A stretch of DNA of 37,799 nucleotides, taken from assembly GCA_037176905.1 (NCBI GenBank), contig JBBBWG010033241.1, positions 2,350 to 40,148 of the forward strand, in the 5' to 3' direction. The position numbers and the translations under genes were made by a program. Under the pieces are notes generated by a model. It saw only the letters and a list, made by a program, of their open reading frames with translations, had not been told where the DNA came from and did not search any database. This stretch comes from Azolla pinnata (Eukaryota; Streptophyta; Polypodiopsida; Salviniales; Salviniaceae). Position 1 is the stretch's first letter. Each line of letters begins with the position of its first letter. Positions 1-10,824 of the stretch are shown one piece after another.

Positions 1-440
1 CCATACATACATACACACACATACATGCATACATGCATACGCACATGACACATCAGAAAGCCACACATACACACACACATGCATACATGCAACACATGAC
101 ACATCAGAAAACCATACATGACATACGAATGCACACACACACACATACATACATACACGCACATACACACATGACACATCAGAAAACCATACATGACATA
201 CGAATGCACACACACATACATACATACATACATACACGCACATACACACATGACACATCAGAAAACCATACATGACATACGAATGCACACACACATGCAT
301 ACATACATACACGCACATACACACATGACACATCAGAAAACCATGCATGCATACACATGCACACACACATACTACATGCATACATACACACATACATACA
401 TACGCATAGACATGATACATCAGAAAGACATACATAGAAA
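1..440. repeat. ACAT-rich minisatellite, ~75-bp unit
   Basis: The core ACATCAGAAA recurs near 51, 103, 177, 255, 331 and 418, so most units are about 75 bp. Each unit ends in runs of ACATAC/ACACAC and several carry CATGACATACGAATGC. The open frames here (His/Thr/Met-rich on one strand, Cys/Val/Met-rich on the other) are translated repeat and are not genes. Confidence 0.9.
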
Positions 441-455
441 AATGGTCCCCTGTTC

Positions 456-500
456 CTCTTCTTCTTCTTCTTCTTCTTCTTCTTTCTTTCTTTCTTTTGT
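456..500. repeat. CTT/TTTC microsatellite
   Basis: A run of CTT triplets passes into TTTC units, on the upstream side of the TPX2-like promoter. It gives a poly-Ser frame that should not be read as coding. Confidence 0.9.
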
Positions 501-559
501 TTCTCTTCTTAATTGCAAACTGACCGTTTGCCCACTTCCATCTTCCTGCACACAACCTG

Positions 560-765
560 CTCTAAAACCCTAATACTACTAAACCCTAACCAAAGCACAC
601 CGCCCATTTAGCAGATCAATCGCCCACTTCACTTTCTGTTGAGGATTTTAGGGTTTGGTGCTTAGGGATTTAGGGTCTTCTTGTGATTCTTCACACGCTT
701 GAAGAAGCCATTCCTTCTTTTGATTTGCTTCAGATCGCTCACGGGAGCTCGTCTATATATACATT
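560..765 (+). promoter_or_regulatory. Promoter of TPX2-like gene: telo-boxes and TATA box
   Basis: AAACCCTAA-type telo-box motifs lie at about 564-588 on the coding strand, and TTTAGGG copies lie at 646-676. A TATA-like CTATATATACATTA begins near 752, about 55 bp before the ATG at 808, so transcription probably starts near 780. Telo-boxes are known plant promoter elements, common in genes active in dividing cells, which fits a spindle protein. That they act here is inferred. Confidence 0.6.
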
Positions 766-807
766 AACCAAACTGCCCAATCCCTTCCTTTATCCTGCCC
801 CGTGAGA

Positions 808-1419
808 ATGGATTGCTTGCAGATCGATTGGGCCGATGTGGCCCGGGAGGACACATTCGTCCGAGATGAGTTCTACGAGAGCATCCAAGCGCCCAAATGG
901 ATCGATTTCACCGCACCTCTGGAACCCGTGGATGATCATGAATGGTTCGGTGGCAATGCATCTGGTAAACATCTAGCCCAAGCTATTTCACTTGGAACCA
1001 GCGAAAATGACCTAAAATGAGGGACGTGTGCATCTCTCAAGACGTATGTATGCATGTATGCAAGCATGCACATTGTAGGTTTCTATGCATGCATGCAAGT
1101 GTCTCTGCAAAGCTCGTGTTTGTATGTATGTGTCTCTGCATGCAAGTGTAGAAGGCATGTGGTATCTCTCTATGCAAGTACGGAAGTATGTAGATTGTCT
1201 CTGCATGCATATATGTAAGTATGTAGGTGTCTCTGCATGCATGTATGTAATAATGTAGGTGTTTCTGCAACCCAGCATATCAAGATGTGTGTTTGTTGCT
1301 TACTTTCTTCTCTATCTGATGTAGATTGCATTCATGAAGAGAAATCATTTGATACCCCAGCTCCTGATGCTAATGTGGATGATGTGATTGAGAGCAAACC
1401 CAGGTAAATGAATGCTTAC

Positions 1420-1472
<53 letters not shown>

Positions 1473-4404
1473 CAATTTTCGAGTTATGTATGTGCTGCAG
1501 CTGCTTGCTGCCATAAGCCCTAAACCCTAAAACAAATCTAAGCTTGTTTTGAACTATTCTCTTTCTTTACTGTTCAAATCATGCAATGCTGTGCTTGTCT
1601 ATATTTGGAGCAGTGCTACAAGGAAGACGACTGGAAGGTTATCGGTGTCAGCCTCTCTGTCTTCCCTTCCAAAGGTGAAGGGCAATGGACTTAAAAGTAT
1701 GAGTCGATTGCCTCCGATTGCTGACAGCAACTGCATGGAAAAGAAGGCGATGACGACAAAAAGACCGACATCGAGACAGAATTCAGCCAGCGAGAATGTA
1801 AACCCTAACCAAGCTAGAGCCACAAAGCATTCGTCGGCCAGTTTTATGTCAAAGGCATTTTCTAGAGTATCAGATAGCAGTAAGGAATCAAGGGTATGCA
1901 AGGCACAGGTATCAGAGAGCAGTATGGAATGTAGCGTATGTAAGGCAAAGGTGTCAGAAAGTAGCAAGGAATCTAGGGCACACACCATGCGTGCGAGCAG
2001 AGATTATCATAAGCTCTTTACCAACAGAATCAGTATAAGCTCTGAGAAGGAAGCTGTGATGGGAGCTGCTTGCAGATTGATTGCGAGGAATAAAGATGGA
2101 ATTCTTCAGCAAGGTAAGAAGAACCAGACTCCGACGAAGAAGCAGCAGCTAGAAGATCTTGACGGTAGTGCTCAAAATGTGAATAGATGTAAGAGAGTTG
2201 AGGAAGGACGCAAACCTTCAGTTCATCATCATCATCATCTTATGGCTTCCTTGTCTATTATGCCCGCAAATGAATTCACATTAAAATCATCACATAGTGA
2301 CGGTAATGTCCATAGCAATGAGACCCAAGGAGAGGATTCATTAGGAAACATAAAGAATAAGATAGAGTCTAGCCATGCCACGGATGCGGGAATGGATGAA
2401 AATGCACAAAAGAATGGGTTTATCTCAGCATTAGAGGAGGAGGAGCAAGAATGTAGAGAGAATCTTCCTGAATATTGTCATGGAAAATCATCAAAGCATC
2501 GTTTTGTAGCTGATGATAGCATCATAAATCCGAGAACAGCAGTATTATCAATGGAATCATCATCTGTCATGCAGAATGATGATGAAGGATTGCATGAAAA
2601 AGAGGTTAAGGACAAGCCAACTACGTCTACCTATCAATATTATCAACAGACAACAATGAAGAAGGTGGATTGTGTGGAAAATGGCAGTACATTAGAGGAG
2701 TTGTTTCTGAAGAGCTTGTGCGTTGATGATGCTGATCCGATTGGGCATTGCAATAATCTGGGTGAGGAACAGAGGCCGAGGCCAAGATGCTCGAGCAGTA
2801 ATGGTGATAACGATGCTCGGGAAGATGATATGGATGAAACAGAGTCAATGCAGTGTTCATCTTCCTCGCAAAGCACTGTAACTGCTCATGAGATGAAGAG
2901 TAGTAGCAACTCCGCAAGCAATCCTTGGCATTGTCTAGATAGAAACTGTGAAGTTTCTATAACAAGAACCATTTCTAGCAAAGATTTGGTCCATAGTGAG
3001 GTTCAGGACCATACAGTATCTGAAAGTGTGCGACCTGATCCTGATCGAAGGACCTCATGTGGCATCACCAAGAAGAGGTTCAAAAAATCCCTCCCTCCCT
3101 CTATCTCTCTCTCATTGATGCTAACCGTATATCCTTTTTATCTATGTGTGAAGAAATGATAGTGTTTTTATACTTATATTTATTTATGTATAAACAACAA
3201 ATGTTTAGCATTAAGCCCTTTTCCATTTGTTTTCATCATCAGAAAGAGCTCAGAAATCATTCTCAAGATCAACTGCAGCTCCAAGGCACACACTCCTCTC
3301 AAGCAGGAGATCCAGAAGGTAATCTATGTATATATATACATGTAGATTACGAAAATGTACATTCACACTTTGCTTTTTGCAACTATTTAGCTGTTTTAAT
3401 TTTCATTTCCCTGTTTCCTGAATTTTCTAGCGATGATTTGCTGTTTTTTAATAAAGAAAAGCACCAGAGATCATTTGGTTTCAGTCTAAATTTGATTTCA
3501 GTTGCACGGGAGTAGAGCATTTACAGGTCACTGGTCATCACTAAATCCACAATCTAGGCAAACCATGGCAGCAAGCAGTAATGGTCAAAGTAATAGTTCA
3601 ACTAGCACCTTGGTTAAGCCTTTCAGGTTAAGAACAGAGGTAACTTCTGAAGACAGATGCCTATGTGTGTACATGTATGCATGTGTATGGATGCTCGTGT
3701 GTATGTTTATCCCACTGTACATATGTAGCTTATTCAAATCAATCTTTCAGTGAGTATATTTATGTATAAATAGACTGTATGTATGTGTGGAGAGTGTGTA
3801 TGTTGGTATGCATGTATGCTAAGCTTGGATAGTCAATGTGTTTATTTGAACCTAAGTTTAGTTATGCAATCAATCGCATATTAGATCCTTTCCTAGCTAT
3901 GGAGTATTCAAAACAATTTCCTCTCATTGAATAATGCTCGCATCCATTTAGTCTCCACACTTAATTTGGAAAATAAATACAGGAAAGAGTTAGTAGGAGG
4001 AGGAAAGGCCTTGTAAGGAGATCCAATTCAGAGGTTTGTTTTGGCTTTTGTTTTGTTATCTGTCTTTACTAAAGGACAGACAGGGTTCACTTGTTCCAAA
4101 ATAACTGTTTCTTAAGTAATGGTTTTTGGTACCTGTAGGAACTAATTGAGAAGGCATTGCGCATTCGAACATCAGCGCATCAACCCTTCCGGCCACAAAG
4201 GTGAGGAAGAAATGCATGATTGTGCAGACATACATGCATTTGTTGTGACGTTTGATCTATCATTCAATGAATATGTTTCCAATTTTCAGGTCTACAAAAA
4301 AGCTCACCGTTCCAAAGGAACCTAAATTCCATCAGTCTGCTAGGTCTAAAAGAGCAAGTGCCATTACCCCTCTCACAGAGCAGTTTGGAAGTGGGCGAAA
4401 CTAG
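808..4404 (+). CDS. TPX2-like microtubule/spindle-associated protein
   Basis: Eight exons join in frame to about 713 aa: 808-964, 1325-1403, 1614-3077, 3243-3318, 3502-3639, 3983-4033, 4139-4200 and 4290-4404. All introns are GT-AG. Near the N terminus is APKWIDF (residues 28-34), followed by a DDHEWF stretch. This resembles plant TPX2-family proteins, where an aromatic 'AP-W-DF' patch comes early. The C-terminal third has LVKPFRLRTE (about 629-638), then a basic RRRKG helix-like segment and LTVPKEPKFH (681-690). These last motifs are hallmarks of TPX2 domains. The long third exon encodes a Ser-, Lys- and acid-rich linker with little visible fold, including three 14-residue repeats at about 164-205. 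TPX2 proteins bind microtubules and help assemble the spindle, and some activate Aurora kinase; I saw no clear Aurora-binding motif. The family call is firm. Which plant TPX2-like subgroup it belongs to is not settled. Confidence 0.85.
1028..1275. repeat. TGTCTCTGCATGCA minisatellite in TPX2-like intron 1
   Basis: Imperfect copies of TGTCTCTGCATGCA with ATGTAAGTATGTAGG spacers fill most of the first intron. They create several spurious antisense open frames. Confidence 0.8.
1422..1471. repeat. TG dinucleotide repeat
   Basis: About 24 TG units lie in intron 2 of the TPX2-like gene, just after the donor site. It is a likely length-variable marker. Confidence 0.95.
1867..1992 (+). repeat. Three in-frame 42-bp repeats in TPX2-like exon 3
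   Basis: Three tandem units encode VSDSSKESRVCKAQ, VSESSMECSVCKAK and VSESSKESRAHTMR, at about residues 164-205. The unit is 42 bp and keeps frame. It lies in the disordered linker of the TPX2-like protein. Confidence 0.85.
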
Positions 4405-5489
4405 AGCTCAATATGTGGATCTTACCCCAGCACTCCAACAAATACATGCATCAGAATGCACCTGCCAATTCGGATTTCTCACTGGGAAGAAAACTTGACA
4501 ATCAAATAACAAAATACGATTTCAGTCTACGAAGAATAGAGTCTGACTTCTTCATTACTTCTTCCCCTACATTTGTGCCCCTTTTTATTTCATTGATTCG
4601 ATTTATTTCAACCATAATGGGATTGGCTATTCGCATTTGTACACTTGATTTTGTTTGTCTAGGCTTAATAATGAGATTCAGTACACCCCCATGGGTATTA
4701 ATTTACTATTCAGAGATGGTCGATTGGCAACTAAGCTCATTGATAAAATGTGATACTTATGCTTTAGTGCTATTGCTTGCAACTGTATCAACTTCTAATC
4801 GGAAGAGCTCATTCTCACCAAATGTAGAAGAATATTGATGTATCATATCTTACCTACATGTCAACTCAATTTTCTGAAACTGTTTCAGATTCTGGTCACA
4901 CTGTTCAAGAAGACTGCAAATATCTCTGTTATGTTTTTGTTACAGACAAATAGCTCATATTTTCAATTTAGTTTTGCTCGACAAACATGTCCCACTTATC
5001 TTTTGCCCTTCACCCATCCGTCTGTCTGTAGTTAAAAACATTTGTCTCTACAGTCAAGAGAAGGAGAATTTTTTAGTAAACTAAGTAACCCGTAAAAAAA
5101 ACCTATCGCTAATCTTCTCATATTCCAGTTTATCTCTATGAACAAAAGCCTGCACAATCTTCTTGGAAGCCTACACAATCTTCTCGATCAACTCAACATA
5201 GCATTAAATATGAGAATTCCTACATACTTTCCTATTGGGCTTTTTAACCACAGAACAAAGTGAAAAATCTGGAGACCATTCCCTAAACAATAAATGAAGG
5301 TTGACATTGCTTCAAGAATAGAACCGAATGAGGACATAGATAGATATGAAATATACATTTTATTGGATTCTTGTAGTTTAGTAAACTGTTTGTAGCCTGC
5401 ATATTCCATTAGACCAGTTTTTATTTACAACATATATATATATATAATACAAACATGTTTTTTTATCTCCGCTGCACCGTAAGTAAGCA
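4405..5489. other. Convergent intergenic region / 3' UTRs
   Basis: About 1.1 kb lies between the stop codons of two convergent genes. It is AT-rich and presumably holds both 3' UTRs. Open frames such as the one at 4413-4838 begin inside the 3' UTR and show no recognisable domain. I saw nothing else. Confidence 0.6.
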
Positions 5490-6259
5490 TTAGCTAGCAT
5501 CAACCACCAGATCGAAGATGTTCAGAAAGGAGCTTGGTGGTTGAGCACCAGAGAGTTGCCGCTTGCCATTGATCTTTAAAACAATGTCATAACCCCCAAT
5601 TACTTAGTTAGGTATCTAATCAATACAGGTGACAAAGAAAATCATGTCTTGTTAAAACGAACAGAACATACCAGAAAATTCGGAACACCTGACACACCTC
5701 GTGCATACTTGTCGAGATCATGTTCGACCTATCACCAAAAGTAAACGTATTCAAAAATGAGTGGATGGGATAGGTACTATGAGATTCCAAATATGACTTA
5801 CACAATGTGAGCTTATGAACAGGATCAAAATTGGGTCTCAATTTCATGCCATTGATGGTATGATAAAGAAACATAGGAGGGGCTGAGATGCCTATGCTGA
5901 CATTTTTAAACCGCTATTTTTTTCCCAAGACTTGTGCTAATAGCCTAAGAAACTTCTTACCACAGAGTAAGTTGATTAAGGGTACAGCAAAGATAGATAC
6001 ATAGATTTTATCCAATATGACCTAAGAGACCAAATATAAACATTTGCAGGAGTTACTCGAGGAAGTGAGTAGTGACTCTCAATATTCAATAACTTCACTA
6101 ATGAATGTCACAATTGCGAGTGCATGGTTTGATTGTGAGAAGACTCCGAGCATAATTGGACATGATTGAAAGTGAAGCATTGCATCAAGGTGATACTCAA
6201 GCTCCTGAGTTTGTTTTGTGGCAGGTCATGCATAAACGAGTAGCTTCATTACATGTGCC

Positions 6260-6293
<34 letters not shown>

Positions 6294-8348
6294 AGTTCTA
6301 TCCACTCAATCATATAAGGTTGTTTTTTATTATCTTCGGTAATGGGATATGTGCTGTAATTAGAGCCTGAGAAGTGGGGAGTTGTTTGATGCATAAATAC
6401 ATAAGCTAAAAGTAAAGTTGATTTGGCAGTTTTCACAACTATGTTGGGCATGTAGGCTCCTTGTCCATAAAAATTTAGATTTATACCATTCAATATTATA
6501 ACACATTAGGAAGGAAGGCGGTAGGGAGAGAGCGATTGATAGAGAGAGAGAGAGAGAGAGAGTAATTAGATGGCATACTTCTTTCACACCAGCCTTAGGA
6601 TCGTTCAGCCACTCTTCAGCACCTGCAATTCCAACCTTTGATGCCGCCTCCAAGAGAATTTTCCTGTACAGAATAATGTAAACTATCATTAATAAAGCTT
6701 AGCAGAAACTTACCTTGATGCAAATATTTTTCTTACAATCACATTTTCTGTTTGTTTCTTCCCTATTGGATGATGCCATAAAAAAGACAAAAAAACAACA
6801 ACAGTTGATCACGTTTGCTAGCTTATTGAGACCAGGGATGCAAAAAACAGACAAGGATTTGGAAACAAGCAAAATATCTTAGAGATATTTTATCCCCATA
6901 TAAGATTATAAATGGAATGGTTGACATGAATACAGTAGAGCTATTATAGATTAGCAAACTCCAATAGGAACTTTGTAATCTGAGTTATCCAACAACAAAA
7001 ATGTACAATTCATCTCATGTAGTTTTGACATCAAGACTATATCATATCAGTTGAAATTATGCAAAAACGCTTTAAATAGTATTTCTAAAACCTTTCTGGA
7101 CAAACCAGGAATTGTCTCAATATAATGCTCATATAGAAGTTTGGCATTCACTCAGAATACCCATGACTGTCATTAAAGTAACTTATTATCATGATCATAT
7201 CAAGAAAGCGGTTACACCAAATGGATTATTAAAGAGAACTTGAATCCACTACCTGTCACCGATATACTTTTCTTCTGTGAAGTAGTTAATGAAAAGTTCT
7301 TCCACTAATGCATTTTGTTTATCGAGACCTTGTTGACCAGCAAGTGCAATCAACCTGTGACTGTCCAACGTGGAGCCTCTGCATTTAATGAGTAACTCTT
7401 GGTTATAGACTTTTCTAAATTAACTTCTAGTAGCAAGCTGCTATTTTTCAAGGAATAGATACAACTCACGTCAATCCACCCATCTTGAATGACAATCCAA
7501 GCTCCCGGAAAACCTGTATTATGACCATGAAAGCCAAATTTCGCAACAATACACATGCACTCAAAAGGAAGTATTAATCATATAGAGAGTTAGACTTCGT
7601 TCATTCTTGGACATGAGTTCAGGACAATGTATACACTCAATATTTGTGAGTATATCGAAATACATTACAGAAGTAAATAAGAAAGATATTCCGTTCTTAA
7701 TTTAATCCTCTGGGATGTCGATCATTAGAGAGATTATATCTATTGGTACATGAAATAAGAACAAAGGGCTTGCTCTTGTGCTTTGCTTGTATGTTCGTGA
7801 CCGCTAGCAATGATGATGTATGGGGCTAATGCCATCAAGAAGTCCACAATTAGATCGTGTCTACTGAAACCATGGCATAGGCCTGCCTAATGAATGGCAA
7901 GACCATCATTTCCTTAGCTCGAGGAAAAAAGGAAAGGAGCTGAGTTACCTTTGTCATTCTCTCAGTCATCTCCAAAGCCCTTTGCTCGCCGAATTTCTTC
8001 TTGTAATACTCAATCTTACTCACTCCTTTGGGATCTGCATTCGGATTCAACAGGAAAGGATGCCATTTCACCTACAAATACGGTCGACCAGTATTTCAAT
8101 CGGACGAATTGTTGAAGAAGCTGACGATCGACCATTATTTCAATCGGACAAATTGTTTGAAGCAGAGGAAACGCATCCAAAAATCACAGAATGGACGGGA
8201 AGTTCTAGATGCAGAACGAAAAAAGGACCTCAAACTCGAATCTGTCTTTGGCAGAGGCCATGGCCGCGTCGAGGTGGCGTTTCCCGACGAAGCACCATGG
8301 GCAGACAGTGTCGGAGACGACGTCGATACGGATGAGAGGCTTGAGCAT
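5490..8348 (-). CDS. DsbA-family (FrnE-like) thioredoxin-fold oxidoreductase
   Basis: Seven exons on the minus strand join in frame to 212 aa: 8348-8229, 8071-7949, 7513-7470, 7378-7253, 6663-6579, 5728-5672 and 5573-5490. All introns are GT-AG. The protein opens with a beta strand (IRIDVVSDTVCPWCF), giving a CPWC active site at residues 16-19. A DSHRL/AGQQGL helical insertion follows in exon 4, then FTEEKYIGDR. A cis-proline loop, GVSGVPNF, has its proline near 182. It ends in INGKRQLSGAQP. This is the order of the DsbA/2-hydroxychromene-2-carboxylate isomerase-like family, whose plant members are about 215 aa, so the gene looks complete. No signal peptide or membrane segment is evident, so a cytosolic or organellar thiol-disulfide role is likely. 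The substrate is unknown. The first methionine lies 15 residues before CPWC, typical for the family. Confidence 0.93.
6254..6291. repeat. AC dinucleotide repeat
   Basis: About 15 AC units lie inside an intron of the DsbA-like gene. Confidence 0.9.
6538..6562. repeat. GA dinucleotide repeat
   Basis: About 12 GA units lie in the same intron, close to the exon 5 donor on the minus strand. Confidence 0.9.
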
Positions 8349-8387
8349 GGTGAGGATCGATCGTTCTGTGTCTGGGAGGAGGATCTG

Positions 8388-8488
8388 CGAAATCGCCCAA
8401 ATCGCCCAAATCGCCCAAAATCGCCCAAATCGCCCAAAATCGCCCAAATCGCCCAAAATCGCCCAAATCACCAAAATCGCCCAAATGG
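8388..8488. repeat. ATCGCCCAA minisatellite upstream of DsbA-like gene
   Basis: About ten tandem ATCGCCCAA(A) units alternate between 9 and 10 bp. They lie 40-140 bp upstream of the minus-strand start codon, in the leader or core promoter of the DsbA-like gene. On that gene's coding strand the unit reads TTGGGCGAT. Open frames across it (Asn-Arg-Pro or Gly-Arg-Phe repeats) are artefacts. Confidence 0.9.
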
Positions 8489-8548
8489 TTTTCTCTTATT
8501 TCCTGAAATGCCCCTCGATGCCTCCCAAAATTGCCCCTGCTCAATCAA

Positions 8549-8705
8549 GGGTTTAAGGTTTAGGGTTTTCTACTTTTAGGGTTTAAGGTTTAGGGTTTGG
8601 GGTTTAGGGTTTGGGGTTTAGGGTTTAAGGTTTAGGGTTTAAGGTTTAGGTTTTGGGGTTTAGGGTTTAAGGTTTAGGGTTTGGGGTTTTGGCGTTTTGG
8701 GTTTC
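8549..8705. repeat. Degenerate telomere-like TTTAGGG array
   Basis: About 20 imperfect TTTAGGG / TTTAAGG / TTTGGGG units lie upstream of the minus-strand DsbA-like gene. On that gene's coding strand they read CCCTAAA, the usual telo-box orientation. The degeneracy suggests an old interstitial telomere-like tract and not a chromosome end. Confidence 0.85.
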
Positions 8706-8810
8706 AAGCCCCGGAAATTCAGGTGAGGAGAATCTCCTTTCTCTGTGAAATTCAGGTGAGGAGAATCTCCTCTCTCTGTGTGAAATTCAAGTGAGGAGAA
8801 TCTCCCTCGA
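8699..8810. repeat. Left direct-repeat block with three ~33-bp subunits
   Basis: GGTTTCAAGCCCCGGAAA is followed by three near-identical units that start AAATTCAGGTGAGG near 8715, 8748 and 8783. Each contains the palindrome-like GGAGAATCTCC. A partial copy of the block recurs at 9452-9496. Confidence 0.8.
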
Positions 8811-8879
8811 CGCGTTGGATGCCTCTTGAAATTGGCCCTTTCTACTTCTAGCTTTTCTGCTGTTAGGGGGTAGGGGTAG

Positions 8880-9440
8880 CATTGGCCCTGCTTCGATTTG
8901 GGCCGAAATGAACCGAACTGAACCGAACCTACCAGGTTTGGCCCTGGCAGAAGCAACTCTGGGCTTAACTTCGTCTGAAGAAATCGGGTTTAGTTCGGTT
9001 TGGGAGGCTGGTAATTTAGTTTGGCTTGGTTCATGTGGCTATTGCTTTAGTTTGGTTTGATTTGGGAGGCTTACGGTCTCGTTCAATTCGTGTGTGGTTA
9101 TTCGTTCAGTTCGGTTTGGTTTGGGAGGTTTACATTCTGGTTTGGTTCGGTTTTAGCTTGACATTGGTAAAATAGTTGATGTGCAATTATTGGAACCATT
9201 TTAAACCACGGTTCCGTTCTAAAGCTGTTTTTTAGAAATGTTTCAATTCGGTTTTAGAATCGAGGGGAATGGTTCCATTCCGTTCTTATTTTTACTGAAC
9301 ATATTCGACTCGGTTTGAAGCTTTTCAGCAACGGTTTGGTTCAACTCATCCTTTTATGGTTTTAGGTTCACCTAAGTTCGGGGTTGGTTCTAGCGCAGAA
9401 AACCCGAACTAAATCGGAACTGAATCGAGCCCATACACAG
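8880..9440. repeat. GGTTTGGTTCGG-type low-complexity region
   Basis: G/T-rich sequence with many variants of GGTTCGGTTTGG on the plus strand, bounded by AACCGAACC-like sequence at the left end. I see no coding potential. This kind of simple sequence is common between plant genes. Confidence 0.6.
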
Positions 9441-9451
9441 TTTGGGGCTTA

Positions 9452-9496
9452 GGGTTTCAAGCCCCGGAAAAAATTTAGGTCAGGAGAATCTCCTGG
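9452..9496. repeat. Right copy of the GGTTTCAAGCCCCGG direct repeat
   Basis: This repeats GGTTTCAAGCCCCGGAAA plus TTAGGTCAGGAGAATCTCC, seen at 8699-8740, with a short insertion of A residues. The two copies flank about 700 bp of GGTTTGG-type sequence. Confidence 0.8.
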
Positions 9497-9734
9497 GAAA
9501 AAGGGGAAACGGAGGGTCTGGGATGAGAAACCCTAAACTTCCGAGGTATATAATCCAAGGTAATAATCTGTGGTATTTCGAGACAAGCCTTCGGGAATGG
9601 TCAAAGCTTACAGACACTAATGTTTCACGTATCTCCGTGCGTATATACACTGTAGGTCTTTGAGTGTGTGTATATTGTACGTATTTGGACCCTTACAAGG
9701 GACACATACGTATTCCTCGAGCCACCCTGGCATA

Positions 9735-10360
9735 CACACACACACACATGCACACATGCATACATACATTCATCGCTGTATGTGTACAATGCAGATCTCC
9801 GTGGCATGATATATGCATATCAGACATGATCTCTCCCAATGTACCATGCATGTTGTTCCATGTGTCACACACGCACATGCATACGCATGCATGCATACGC
9901 ATGCATACATTCATTCATGTCATGTATGTGTACAATGCAAATGTTCATGTTGTATGTCAGACATGATCTCTCCCAATGTGTTCCATGTCACCCACACATG
10001 CACACACCCACACATGCACACGCACATACATACATACACATACATACATACACATACATACATGCACGCACACATGCATACATACAAGATAAATACATCC
10101 ATGCACACATAAATGCATGCACATACACATGCATACATACAAGATAAATACACTCATGTACACATAAATACATGCACATACACATGCATGCATACATACA
10201 TAAATGCACACACACATGCATACATACATACAGAAATACATACATGCATACAGAAATACATACATGCATACAGAAATACATACATACACACCTCCATACA
10301 TACATACAGAAACGCACACATACATACATACATACATCCACATGCATACATGCATGCATA
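9735..10360. repeat. ACAT/GCAT microsatellite cluster with internal duplication
   Basis: ACATACATGCATAC repeats dominate, including three ACAGAAATACATACATGCAT units near 10228-10285. A ~140-bp segment carrying GTGTACAATGCA and CAGACATGATCTCTCCCAAT occurs twice, near 9781-9840 and 9927-9978. Open frames on both strands here are translated repeat. Confidence 0.85.
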
Positions 10361-10423
10361 TTGTGTGTGCAGGTTCCCCTGCTTCCTCCTTCCTCCTCCT
10401 TCCCATGCAGTTGGCACTCTGTG

Positions 10424-10467
10424 CCTAAACCCTAAACCCTAAACCCTAAGCCCTAAACCCTAAACCC
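10424..10467. repeat. Short CCCTAAA telomere-like array upstream of NRPE1-like gene
   Basis: About six CCCTAAA units, one as CCCTAAG, lie on the coding strand some 360 bp before the NRPE1-like start codon. They may serve as telo-box promoter elements. No TATA box is obvious nearby. Confidence 0.85.
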
Positions 10468-10610
10468 TCGACATTCTCTCTGCTTTCACAGCTTCACAAA
10501 GACTCACGCATCAGTCTTTCCACACAGGTGTGTATGCTGCATTTACATCCTCTGTTCTTCAATTTTGCTTCTTTGTTTTGGGGGCGCATCTGTTTGGATC
10601 TTCTCCTTCC

Positions 10611-10651
10611 TTGTTGTTGTTGTTGTTGTCGCTGTTTTTGTTGTTGTTGTT

Positions 10652-10682
<31 letters not shown>

Positions 10683-10735
10683 TTGCTGTCGTTGTTGTTG
10701 TTGCTGTTGGTGTTGTTGTTGTTGTTTTGTTCTTA
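10611..10735. repeat. TTG trinucleotide repeat in NRPE1-like 5' leader
   Basis: About 40 TTG units with GCTG/TCG interruptions lie 90-215 bp before the start codon. A CAG acceptor-like site near 10766 suggests that part of this is a 5' UTR intron. The poly-Leu, poly-Cys and poly-Val frames are artefacts. Confidence 0.9.
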
Positions 10736-10824
10736 ATATTTGTTTGTAACCCTACTCTGTTTCTCAGCAGTAGAAAAGCTGAGCCATTTCACCTATCTGC
10801 AGGGAAGAATTGCAGGAGAGCTCT

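Noticed and set aside
1..440. Repeat with regular spacing, considered as a CRISPR array
   Set aside because: The spacers are themselves low-complexity repeat, and the region is eukaryotic nuclear DNA.
33..573. Open frames rich in His, Thr, Met and Ser near the left edge
   Set aside because: They are translations of the ACAT minisatellite and CTT repeat, with no domain or codon bias.
4413..4838. 141-aa open frame after the TPX2-like stop
   Set aside because: It begins 9 bp after the stop, probably in the 3' UTR, and has no recognisable motif.
8028..8579. Long plus-strand frame over the DsbA-like first exons
   Set aside because: It is antisense to supported exons and ends in the ATCGCCCAA repeat.
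8549..8705. Telomere, i.e. a chromosome end
   Set aside because: Units are degenerate and unique gene sequence lies on both sides, so it is interstitial.
10528..10749. Poly-Cys, poly-Leu and poly-Val frames
   Set aside because: Three frames of one TTG microsatellite.
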